Assembly (NCBI RefSeq): GCF_010723575.1
Contig: NZ_BLKZ01000001.1
Coordinates: 3,410,001-3,474,000 of the forward strand
DNA: 64,000 nt
Direction of reading: 5' to 3'
DNA from: Mycobacterium bourgelatii
GTDB lineage: Bacteria > Actinomycetota > Actinomycetes > Mycobacteriales > Mycobacteriaceae
Under the pieces are notes generated by a model. The model saw only the letters and a program-made list of their open reading frames with translations, did not search any database and had not been told where the DNA came from. The position numbers and the translations under genes are program-made. Shown here one piece after another: positions 49,587-59,000 of this stretch. The stretch's first letter is position 1; each line of letters opens with the position of its first letter.

Positions 49587-50795
49587 ATGACTGCGGTCCA
49601 GTTGTGGGCTGGTGTGGACGTCGGCAAGGAGCATCACTGGGTGTGCGTGGTCGATGACCACGGTGCGGTGGTGCTTTCCCGAAAGTTCGTCAACGACGAG
49701 CAACAGATTCGTGGACTTGTTTCCGATGTGGACAAGCTCGGTGGGCAGGTGTCTTGGACAGTGGATCTGACCACCGTCTACGCCACCCTGTTGTTGACGG
49801 TGCTCGCCGATGCCGCAAGTCGGTGCGCTATCTGGCGGGCCGCCAGGTGTGGCAGGCCTCGGCGACCTACCGCGGCGGGGAGGCCAAGACCGACGCCAGG
49901 ACGCGCGGGTGATCGCCGATCAATCCCGGATGCGCGGTGCCGATCTGCCGGTGCTGCACCCCGGCGATGACGTGATCACCGAACTGCGGATGCTGACCGC
50001 CCATCGGACTGATCTGGTGGCTGATCGCACCCGCACCATCAACCGGCTGCGTCAACAGCTGGTAGCGGTCTGCCCGGCCCTGGAGCGAGCAGCTCAGCTG
50101 ACCCAGGATCGTGGTTGGGTGGTGCTGCTGGCGCGCTACCAGCGTCCGAAAGCCATTCGGCAGAGCGGCCTTTCGCGGCTGACGCGGGTGCTGGCCGATG
50201 CCCGGGGGTGCGTAACGCCGCTGCAATCGCAGCGGCGGCCGTGGCTGCGGCGAAGACCCAGACGGTGCGCCTGCCGGGCGAAGAAGTCGCCGCTGGGCTG
50301 GTCGCACAACTGGCCCAGGAGGTGATCTCCCTCGATGAACGCATCAAGACCACCGACGCCGACATCGAGGGCCGATTTCGCCGCCATCCACTTGCTGAAG
50401 TAATCACCAGCATGCCCGGCATGGGATTTCGGCTCGGCGCCGAATTCCTGGCCGCTGTTGGTGACCCCGCCCTGATCGAGTCGGCTGACCAACTCGCGGC
50501 GTGGGCCGGGCTGGCCCCGGTCTCTCGCGACTCGGGGAAACGCACTGGACGCCTGCACACTCCGAAGCGCTACAGCCGACGACTGCGCCGGGTCATGTAC
50601 ATGTCCGCGCTCACCGCCATCCGCTGCGACCCGCTTTCCAAGGCCTATTACCAGCGCAAACGGAACGAAGGAAAACGACCGATCGCGGCCACCATCTGCC
50701 TGGCGCGACGCCGCACCAACGTCCTCTACGCGCTCATCCGTGACAACCGCACCTGGCAACCCGACTCACCCCCAATCACACAGTCGGCGGCTTGA
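49587..50795 (+). pseudogene. IS110-family transposase, multiply frameshifted
   Basis: From ATG 49587 (GAGGCGAG upstream) the frame gives MTAVQLWAGVDVGKEHHWVC and VSWTVDLTTVYATLLLTVLA. Near 49815 it shifts to a frame encoding KSVRYLAGRQ, near 49905 to DARVIADQSRMRGADLPVLH and VLLARYQRPKAIRQSGLSRL, and near 50205 to the frame carrying EVITSMPGMGFRLGAEFLAA, VSRDSGKRTGRLHTPKRYSR and ICLARRRTNVLYALIRDNRT. Joined, it is a complete DEDD plus Tnp20 recombinase, but three frame changes disable it as read. Confidence 0.78.
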
Positions 50796-51062
50796 CATCT
50801 TCATTGAGAGTCCTCTCCTGCATATGAACCTGCGGTGGGTGACAACCCGGTAGGGCGGGCAGACAAGACATTGATGAGGCAGCGGACAGGCTCCTGATTA
50901 AGTCATGTCCGCCCTGCCAGGGCTGCTGTGGTACTTGCCCGCACGTCGCCGGTGAGACAAATCAATTGGAAGACAGCCCAGCAGGACGTCAGTCAGTGCG
51001 CGTGTCATCACCGGCAGCGAACGAGCAAGACCATCCTCACCCGAACTCGGTTAACAGGATCA

Positions 51063-52676
51063 ATGTCAGTCCCGCTGGCTAGAATCGAAAGTATGTTTGA
51101 CTCCCAGTTGTCGATGTTCGACGATCCGCAGCCCGCGCCGTCGAAGGCTCGGTTGACCGAGCGGGTGGTGCCGCAAGAGGCGTTGGCGTGGCTGGATGAG
51201 AGTTTGGTGCGGCGGGAGGCGTTGCTGTCCACGACCGCGGAGACCACGAAGTGGCTGGATCGGGTGCGGGCGGCGGCGCGGGTGGAGAATCAGGCCGCGG
51301 CCGCGCAGTTGGTGGCGATCGGGGAGTTGTTCGCCCAACGGTTCGCCGACTGTGGGTGTGATGAGGACTGGGCCATCGATGCGATGGCCGCGGTCGCCGC
51401 GGAGGTGGGGGCGGGGCTGCGGATCAGTCGGGGGCTGGCTTTGAGCCGGCTGCATTATGCGCGGGTGATGCGTGAGCGCCTGCCCAAGACCGGGGAGGTG
51501 TTTGGTGCCGGCGACATCGACTTCCGTGCTTTTATCACGATCGCCTATCACACTGATGCGATCGAGGACCCGGAGATCCTGGCCCGCGTCGATGAGTTGA
51601 TCGCCGCCAACGTGGGGCGTTGGCCGTCGCTGACCCGGGGTCGGTTGGCCGCGCAGGTGGACAAGATCGTGGCCGGCCAGGACCGCGATGCGCTGCGCCG
51701 GCGCGACCAGCAGCACACGGATCGGCAGGTGTGGATCGGCGGGGATCAGGACGGCATCTCGCGCATCGAGGGGTTCTTCCTGACCCCCGACGCCCACGCC
51801 CTGGACAAGCGGCTGTCGGCGCTGGCGGGCACCGTGTGTGCGCATGATCCGCGTAGCCGGGAGCAGCGCCGCGCTGATGCGTTGGGGGCACTGGCGGCCG
51901 GGGCGGACCGGCTGGTGTGTCACTGTCAACGCGCCGATTGCACCGCTGGTGGGAAGAAGCCGGCCTCGCCGGTGGTCATCCACGTCATCGCCGAACAAGC
52001 CACCCTCAACGGCGCCGGCACCACCCCGGCCTGCGAGGTCCGCGCCGACGGGCTGATCACCCCTGAGCTGGTGGCTGAGTTGGCTCACACCGCGGCCGTG
52101 GTGCCGTTGGCTCATCCCGGCGACACCGCGCCGGAACCGCATTATCGGCCGTCGGCGGGGTTGGCGGATTTCCTCAAGTGCCGGGATCTGACGTGTCGGT
52201 GGCCGGGGTGTGAGGTGTCGGCCTGGGACTGCCAGCTCGATCACACCATCCCCTATGCCCAGGGTGGGCCCACGCATGCGGGGAACATGAAGTGTTACTG
52301 CACTTTTCATCATTTGGTGAAGACATTTGTGGGCTGGACCGAACAACAGTTGGCTGATGGCACCCTGATCCTGACGTCCCCGAGCGGGGACACCCACGTC
52401 ACCACCCCGGGCAGCGCGTTGCTGTTCCCCAGCCTGTGCCGGCCGGTGGGGGGCATGCCTCGTCTCGAGGTCAAGGGCCACGAGGACTACTGCGGGCAGC
52501 GCGCCGCGATGATGCCCCGCCGGCGCCGCACCCGCGCCCAAGACCGCGCCACACGGATCAAGGCCGAACGCAAACGCAACCGCCAAGCCCGCGCCAAGAT
52601 CCGCATCTTCAGCATGACCGGCGAACTCGTACAAGGCCCACCGCTGGACCCCGACGACGAACCCCCACCGTTCTAG
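51063..52676 (+). CDS. 13E12 repeat family protein (DUF222 plus HNH endonuclease)
   Basis: 537 residues from ATG at 51063, which has AGGA five bases upstream; ATG 51093 is an alternative. The N-terminal ~300 residues are the DUF222 helical domain (AAAQLVAIGELFAQRFADCG; GLRISRGLALSRLHYARVMR). The C-terminal HNH nuclease motif reads CRWPGCEVSAWDCQLDHTIP, then GGPTHAGNMKCYCTFHH, with its zinc-type cysteines. The tail is strongly basic. Members are multicopy in mycobacteria and the M. tuberculosis REP13E12 repeats carry prophage attachment sites; the biochemical role is unclear. The frame is intact, unlike the adjacent transposases. Confidence 0.88.
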   Translation: MSVPLARIESMFDSQLSMFDDPQPAPSKARLTERVVPQEALAWLDESLVRREALLSTTAETTKWLDRVRAAARVENQAAAAQLVAIGELFAQRFADCGCDEDWAIDAMAAVAAEVGAGLRISRGLALSRLHYARVMRERLPKTGEVFGAGDIDFRAFITIAYHTDAIEDPEILARVDELIAANVGRWPSLTRGRLAAQVDKIVAGQDRDALRRRDQQHTDRQVWIGGDQDGISRIEGFFLTPDAHALDKRLSALAGTVCAHDPRSREQRRADALGALAAGADRLVCHCQRADCTAGGKKPASPVVIHVIAEQATLNGAGTTPACEVRADGLITPELVAELAHTAAVVPLAHPGDTAPEPHYRPSAGLADFLKCRDLTCRWPGCEVSAWDCQLDHTIPYAQGGPTHAGNMKCYCTFHHLVKTFVGWTEQQLADGTLILTSPSGDTHVTTPGSALLFPSLCRPVGGMPRLEVKGHEDYCGQRAAMMPRRRRTRAQDRATRIKAERKRNRQARAKIRIFSMTGELVQGPPLDPDDEPPPF

Positions 52677-52935
52677 CGGCGGGGCGTCGTAAACACTTCA
52701 TCTCAGTCGCATCTGCAGCCGCTGCCGCACGGCCATCACCCGCTGACGCGAACTGCGCGCATTTGGCGACCCGGGTGACAGTGGCTTTGACGAGCCAGCT
52801 GAGCCAACGGCCGGGCAGGCACACCTCCATACGTTCGGCGGCAACGCGGATGGCGGCCGACAACCGCTCAGCCCTTAGATGTCGCGCAGCGCCCACTGGC
52901 GTTTCAACGACCAATCAACGGGTACGTCAGGCGCT

Positions 52936-53478
52936 ATGGCGGCCCCCACCACGAGTGATCGTTTCGCGGCGGTGAAAACGCCGCGGGTCCTGCCAGGTGT
53001 ACTGCTCGGGCTTGGCCTCGGCGGCTTCATTGACGGCATCGTTCTGCACGAAATTCTCCAGTGGCATCACATGGTCAGCCATGTCGAGGACTATCCGACC
53101 GATACTCTGGCGGGACTACAGGCCAACACCGTCGCCGACGGCGTGTTCCACGTTGCCGCATGGTTGCTCGTTATGGCAGGAACAACGTTGACGGTTCTGT
53201 CATGGCGGGAGCGCCGCGTTGCGCCGAACTGGTCATTTCACTTCGGCCTTCTCGTTATGGGTTGGGGAATTTTCAACGTCATAGAGGGACTGATCGACCA
53301 TCAGATCCTCCAGATTCACCATGTGCGGGATGACCTCGGCGCGCCCTTGTCCTGGGACATCGGCTTCTTGATCTTCAGCGTGCTGTTGGTTGTAGTCGGC
53401 TGGCTGCTGTACAAGCGAGGCGCCCGCCAGTTGGAATCGCAGTCGATAACGCGGGACCCAAGCGTCGGGAACCGCTGA
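52936..53478 (+). CDS. DUF2243 membrane protein
   Basis: 180 residues from ATG at 52936. Four membrane helices are evident (PGVLLGLGLGGFIDGIVLHE; GVFHVAAWLLVMAGTTLTVL; SFHFGLLVMGWGIFNVIEGL; DIGFLIFSVLLVVVGWLLYK). The repeated GFIDGIVLHEILQWHHM and NVIEGLIDHQILQIHHV segments place conserved His and acidic residues in paired positions, typical of DUF2243 and suggestive of metal binding. Function is unknown. It converges on the Rv2047c-like gene with 8 bp between stops. Confidence 0.82.
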   Translation: MAAPTTSDRFAAVKTPRVLPGVLLGLGLGGFIDGIVLHEILQWHHMVSHVEDYPTDTLAGLQANTVADGVFHVAAWLLVMAGTTLTVLSWRERRVAPNWSFHFGLLVMGWGIFNVIEGLIDHQILQIHHVRDDLGAPLSWDIGFLIFSVLLVVVGWLLYKRGARQLESQSITRDPSVGNR

Positions 53479-53486
53479 TAGAACGG

Positions 53487-56048
53487 CTACGGCGAATCCA
53501 GCAGCCGGATTTCCCCCGTTGAGCCGTCGACCTCGACCATGGCTCCCTGCTGCAGCCGCCGAGTGGCGCCCTGCACGTCGACCACACAGGGAAACCCGAA
53601 CTCCCGGGCGACCACTGCGGCATGCGACATCGGGCCGCCGAGTTCGGTCACCACGGCGGCGGCGTAACAGAAGGCGGCGGTGTAGCCCACGTCGGTGACC
53701 TCGGCGACCAGGATCTCGCCGGGCTCAAGGTCGTCGATGGTTTCCGGACGCACGATGCGGACCCGACCCCGGACCTTTCCGCCGCAGACCCCGACGCCGC
53801 GCAGGACGTCCCCATCGGCCATAACCGTTGCCTCGATGGCAACCGGCTCCCAACTCCCGCTGAACACGGTGGGCGGAATGACCGCCGCCAACCGGTGCTG
53901 CTCGGCGCGGCGCCGCGCCACCAGCTCGGAAACGTTGTCCGGCAGTGCATCGAGCTCGTCGACCAAGAGGTAGAACACATCCTCGGGGGCGGCGAAAACA
54001 CCGGCGTCGGTCAGGCGACGACCGTACTCACGAAGCAGGCCACGAAGCACCCAGATCGCCCGAACCATCTTGTCGCGACGGACTTCCCGATCCCGAAGCT
54101 GACGCGCGGCCAGCACCGCAACAGGCCTGGCCCGCAAGGGAATCGACGGCGGCGGTGGCGGCGGGGTGGGCGGGGCATCCAACGCCTTGGCCACCATCCT
54201 GATCAGCAGCTCGGGATCGTCGGCATAACTGGTCGACAGCATCTCGACCTCAGCGGGCCCACGGTGCCCCATCAAAGCCAGTTCGCGAAGCACCGCGGCA
54301 TGGAACTCCGGCGAATCCACGGCAAGCTTGTCCAGCCGCTCCCCCGGTTCGGCCAGCAACTGTGTCACGGCCGGGTCCCGCCTGGCGGCCTGAACCAGGC
54401 GCTGCACGGCTTCCACCGAACGCGCACTGACCAATTCAGGCCCGGCCGCCGGCGCGGTGTCTCGGCCAACCAGAGCGCGCAACAACACGTTGTACGCAGC
54501 ACACAACATGAAAGAACCGGAGGCCAAGAGCCATCCGTGTACGACGTGGTCGCGGGCCAGCAGGATCAGACTGAGCAACCGCCGGTCGTCGAGCTTTGCG
54601 ACATCGCCGGCGAGCCGCTCCAGCCGGTCGACATCGTCGAGGTAGTCACTGGTATCCCGACGCGAACCCGCGCTCAGGCCAACAAGATTGACGCCGAAGA
54701 CGCCGATGTTGCGCAGGGTGCGCAACTGCTTGGCGAGCCGTCCGGACTGCGCCGACGGCGGCTTCTCGTCACCGAAGATCGGCAGCGAGGCCATGCTGGG
54801 GCCGAAGAACCCGCTGTTGCTCACGATCATCGCGGGCTTGGCGAACGGCACCGTCTCCGCCATGAAATGCGCCGAGGTAATCGCTCCATAGAGCCGGTGG
54901 GCGAAGACGGCCACCGTGCGCATGGCCATTTCCCGCTGGACCACACCGCCCGGCCGTAGTCGCTCGGCGATCGCCACTCCGCCGGCCCGCAGGCCGCGCA
55001 CCGTGACCGACGCCGACGACGGCGAAAACGGGCCGGGCAGCGCTTCGGACAGGTTGGTGGCCAGGAACGTCGGGAAGCGTGGGTCGATCGGCGTATCGAA
55101 TTCGCCGTTAACCCCTTGTGGCCCAGCCAGTTTAGGCAACACGCCGTCCGCGGCCGGGGCATCGACGGCGGGCAGGTCCGGGATGTTGGCCAGCCGCCAG
55201 GGCAGCGACACCACTCGTGTGCCGAACGAAACCCTCCCCCGCACCGCCAACCCGAAGTCGGCCAGGCATTCCTCCGCGGACCACGCCGGTTCGAATCCCC
55301 ACTCGTCACGCAACCGGGAAACGTCCATCAGCGGCGCACCCGTCACCGAATCGAATTCGGCGAACGACGGCAGGGCTCTGGCGCCGACCGCCACCATCGG
55401 CCGACCGAGTGCAGCCGCGATTTGCCCAAACGTCACCGTCTCCCTGGCGGCGAGATCAACGGAACCGCCACGCGATTCGGGATCCAGAACCACCCGCGTC
55501 AAGAACCGAAGGACATCGTCGGGGTGAACCACTTGCATGGGACGATCGGCAAGCGCCCGGGGAAACGCCGGCGAGGCAAACAACCGGCGTACCCAGTTGT
55601 CAACCCCGCGGCCGACGATGAGCGCCGAGCGCACGGCCACCCACTGGCGCCCGGATTCGGCCAGCATGTGCTCGACCTCGTGCTGATGGGAACCCTCGAC
55701 CGAGGTTCCGTAGACGTGCGCGGAACCGGTGAAGACGATGCGTCCGGCACCCGTCTCGGCCATCGCCCGCAACACGTTGCGGGTGCCATCGATGTTCACT
55801 GCGTGAGCGATCCGGCCTTCCGACCCGACCGTGCGGGCCCACGCGCAGTGCACGACGACATCGGCACCGGCGATCGCGCGACCGACCGTGGCCGAATCCC
55901 GGATGTCGCCCACCACGAAAGTCGCCGAACTGGACCAACTGTCGGGTCGGTGGCGGGCGAGGCCGACGACCTCATGGCCCTGGCTGAGCAACCTGGCAGC
56001 CAGCCCGCGGCCCAGTACGCCGCTGGCCCCCGTGATCGCGATTCTCAC
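53487..56048 (-). CDS. NAD-dependent epimerase / PEP-utilising-domain fusion, Rv2047c homologue
   Basis: 853 residues from GTG at 56048. The N-terminal extended-SDR domain (VRIAITGASGVLGRG, with GASGVLG at 7-13; VVGDIRD; VYGTSVEG) occupies about residues 1-300. A central helical region follows. The C-terminus is a PEP-utiliser swivelling domain, with DVGYTAAFCYAAAVVTELGG, then PMSHAAVVAREFGFPCVVDV; its His is the phosphotransfer residue in relatives. The gene follows pks12 by 10 bp, as Rv2047c does in M. tuberculosis. No enzymatic role is established; a link to mycoketide processing is an inference. The longer frame overlapping pks12 was rejected. Confidence 0.87.
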   Translation of the reverse strand: MRIAITGASGVLGRGLAARLLSQGHEVVGLARHRPDSWSSSATFVVGDIRDSATVGRAIAGADVVVHCAWARTVGSEGRIAHAVNIDGTRNVLRAMAETGAGRIVFTGSAHVYGTSVEGSHQHEVEHMLAESGRQWVAVRSALIVGRGVDNWVRRLFASPAFPRALADRPMQVVHPDDVLRFLTRVVLDPESRGGSVDLAARETVTFGQIAAALGRPMVAVGARALPSFAEFDSVTGAPLMDVSRLRDEWGFEPAWSAEECLADFGLAVRGRVSFGTRVVSLPWRLANIPDLPAVDAPAADGVLPKLAGPQGVNGEFDTPIDPRFPTFLATNLSEALPGPFSPSSASVTVRGLRAGGVAIAERLRPGGVVQREMAMRTVAVFAHRLYGAITSAHFMAETVPFAKPAMIVSNSGFFGPSMASLPIFGDEKPPSAQSGRLAKQLRTLRNIGVFGVNLVGLSAGSRRDTSDYLDDVDRLERLAGDVAKLDDRRLLSLILLARDHVVHGWLLASGSFMLCAAYNVLLRALVGRDTAPAAGPELVSARSVEAVQRLVQAARRDPAVTQLLAEPGERLDKLAVDSPEFHAAVLRELALMGHRGPAEVEMLSTSYADDPELLIRMVAKALDAPPTPPPPPPSIPLRARPVAVLAARQLRDREVRRDKMVRAIWVLRGLLREYGRRLTDAGVFAAPEDVFYLLVDELDALPDNVSELVARRRAEQHRLAAVIPPTVFSGSWEPVAIEATVMADGDVLRGVGVCGGKVRGRVRIVRPETIDDLEPGEILVAEVTDVGYTAAFCYAAAVVTELGGPMSHAAVVAREFGFPCVVDVQGATRRLQQGAMVEVDGSTGEIRLLDSP

Positions 56049-56058
56049 GTGTCCATCA

Positions 56059-59000
56059 TCATTCGTCGTCGTCCATGAACGCCGCGTTGACCAGGTCTTC
56101 GAGATCCATCTCCGCAAGGTCCTTCTCGCCGGTCGCCGCTTGGTGCGAGGAGGTGGGAACGTCGGTCTCGTTGGCCAGCGCAAGCAGCACGTCGAGCACA
56201 CCCGCCTGCCGCAGCCGCTTGATCGGAATGGATGCCACCACCCGCTGCAGTTCGGCTTCGCCGGGCGCGGCGACCGGGGCGGGTTCCGCTGCGGCACCCA
56301 GCAACTCGCGGTGCATGTAGCCGGCCAACGCCGCGGAGTTCGGGTAGTCGAAGATGAGCGTTGGCGAAAGCGGCAGGCCGGTAGCCGATTTCAGCCGGTT
56401 GCGCATTTCGACGGCGGTCAGCGAGTCGAAGCCCAACTCCTGGAAGGCGCGGTCGGGGTCGATCGCCTCGGCGCTGTTGCTGCCCAACACCGTGGCGATG
56501 TTCGAGCGCACCAGATCCAGTAGCAGGGCGTGCTGCTCGTCCTCGGGTAGCCCATCCAGGCGTTGCAGCAGCGCCGATTTCGACTTTGCGGCGGCGAGCG
56601 AATCGTCCACCTGGCGGCGGGTCGGCGCGTTGATCAGGTCGACGAACATCGGCGGCAGGGTGCCCGAATCGAACTTGACCCGCAGGGCGGCAAGGTCGAT
56701 GTGGGCGGGCAGCAGGAACGGTTCGTCGACAATCATTGCGGTGTCGAGCAACTCCAGCGCCTCGTCGGAGGACATCGCGACGATGCCGTCCCGAGCGAGC
56801 CTCTTGAAGTCGACCGAAGCCAACTCGCCGGTCATGGCGCTGGCTTGATCCCACAGACCCCAGCCGAGCGAAATCGCCGGCAGCCCCTGCGACCGCCGGT
56901 AGGCGGCCAGCGCATCCAGGAACGAGTTGCCGGCAGCGTAGTTGGCCTGACCCGCGGCCCCGGCCAACCCGGCGATGGAGGAGAACATGACGAACGCCGC
57001 GATATCCAGGTCGCGGGTCAGCTCGTGCAGGTTCCACGCCGCGTCCACCTTGGCGCGCAGCACCGCTTCCATCCGCTCCGGCGTCAGCGACGTCACGACC
57101 GCGTCGTCCAGCGTTCCGGCGGCGTGGATGACGGCCGAAAGAGGTTGTTGCACCGGGATATCGGCGATCACCTTGGCCAGTGCCGCCCGATCGGCCGCAT
57201 CACACGCAACGATCTGGACCTGGGCGCCGGTCGCGGTCAGTTCGGCCGTCAATTCCTCGGCGCCCGGCGCATCCGGCCCGCGCCGACTGACCAGCACCAG
57301 GTTTCGAACCCCGTGACGCGTCACCACGTGGCGCGCCAACGCCGAACCGGCCATGCCGGTCCCGCCGGTGATCAGCACCGTACCCGCGGCCCAAGCGTCG
57401 GGCATGGTCATGACGACCTTGCCGACGTGGCGGGCCTGGCTGAGGTACCGCAAGGCGGCGGGTGCCCGGCGTACATCAAACGTGGTGACCGGCAACGGCC
57501 GCAGCACATCGTCGGCGAACAGCGCGGCGAGTTCGGCCAGCATCTGCGCGATGCGGTCGGGTCCCGACTCGAACAGGTCGAAGGCGCGGTACCGCACGCC
57601 CGGGTGCTCGGCGGCGACCACCTCAGGTTCGCGGATATCGGTCTTGCCCATCTCGAGGAAGACCCCGCCCGGGGCGACCAACCGCAGCGAGGCGTCCACG
57701 AAGTCGCCGGCCAGCGAGTCGAGCACCACGTCCACGCCCCGCCCGCCGGTGATGGCCCGGAACTTGTCCTCGAACTCGAGACTGCGCGAGTCGGCGATGT
57801 GGTCGTCGTCAAAGCCCATGGACCGCAACGTGTCCCACTTGCCCTTGCTGGCGGTGGCGAACACCTCCAGACCCCAATGCCGGGCCAACTGGACGGCCGC
57901 CATACCGACACCGCCGGCGGCGGCGTGCACCAGGATCCGCTGGCCAGGCTGAACCGCAGCCAGGTCGGTCAGGGCGTAGTAGGCGGTGGCGAACACCACC
58001 GATGTGGTCGCGGCGGCGGTGTGCGACCAACCCGCGGGCACCTTGACCAGCAACCGGTGATCGGTGACCGCGACGGTTCCCGTGCCCTCGGGGAACAGAC
58101 CCATCACCCGGTCACCGATCGCGAATCGGCCACCGTCGCCGGTCGTTTCGACCACGACACCGGACGCCTCAACGCCCATGACCGCATCGGGGTCGGGGTA
58201 CAGACCCAGAGCGATCATCACGTCGCGGAAGTTGGCGGCAATGGCGGACAGGGCCACCCGCACCTGCCCGGGCGCCAGGGGCGCGTCGGCGTCGGGAATC
58301 GGCTCCAACCGCAGATTTTCGAAGGTGCCGGGGCTGCTCATGCCCATGCGCCAAGGCATGTCGCCGGGTGGCACCAGCAGGGCGTTGACCGCTCGGCTGC
58401 CGTGCACCCGTCCGGTGTACACATGCCCGTCTCGCCACAACACCTGGGGCTCGCCGACCGCGAGGATCGCGCCGACGGCCATCTCGTCGAGGTCCGCGTC
58501 GGTGTCGACGAGCACGATGCGGCCCGGGTTCTCGGTCTGCGCCGAACGCACCACACCCCACACCGCGGCGCCCGCCAGATCGGTGATGTCCTCCCCCGGC
58601 AGCGCCACGGCTCCGCGGGTCGTCACCACCAAGGTGCCCGTCCCATCATGGGACAACCACAACTGCAGGACTTCCAACACCGAACTCGTGGCCGTGTAAA
58701 CGCCCGCGACAACGTCGCCGGCCACGGGTGCGGATTCGAATAGCACGTTAGCCGCGCCGATTTCGGTGATATCCAATTCGGTTGCGTCCCAAGGTTGCAC
58801 CGAGGTCGGTTCAACCGCCTGTTGCGGTTGCGCCGACCAGATCACCTCGAACAGCCGGTCGGGGCCCGAGCCGGACACCGCCGCGCGCAGCTGCTGGTCG
58901 GTCACCGGGCGGGCCAGCATCGAAGCGACCGACAAGACGGGCAGACCCAGTGCATCGGTGAGTTCGATGGACACCGAGGACGGGCCGACCGGCGCGATGC

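Noticed and set aside
51066..52634. 522-codon minus-strand open frame
   Set aside because: It mirrors the 13E12 gene, whose DUF222 and HNH motifs make the plus strand the coding strand.
56049..56297. N-terminal extension of the Rv2047c-like frame
   Set aside because: It overlaps the end of pks12, and the SDR domain begins at the GTG at 56048.
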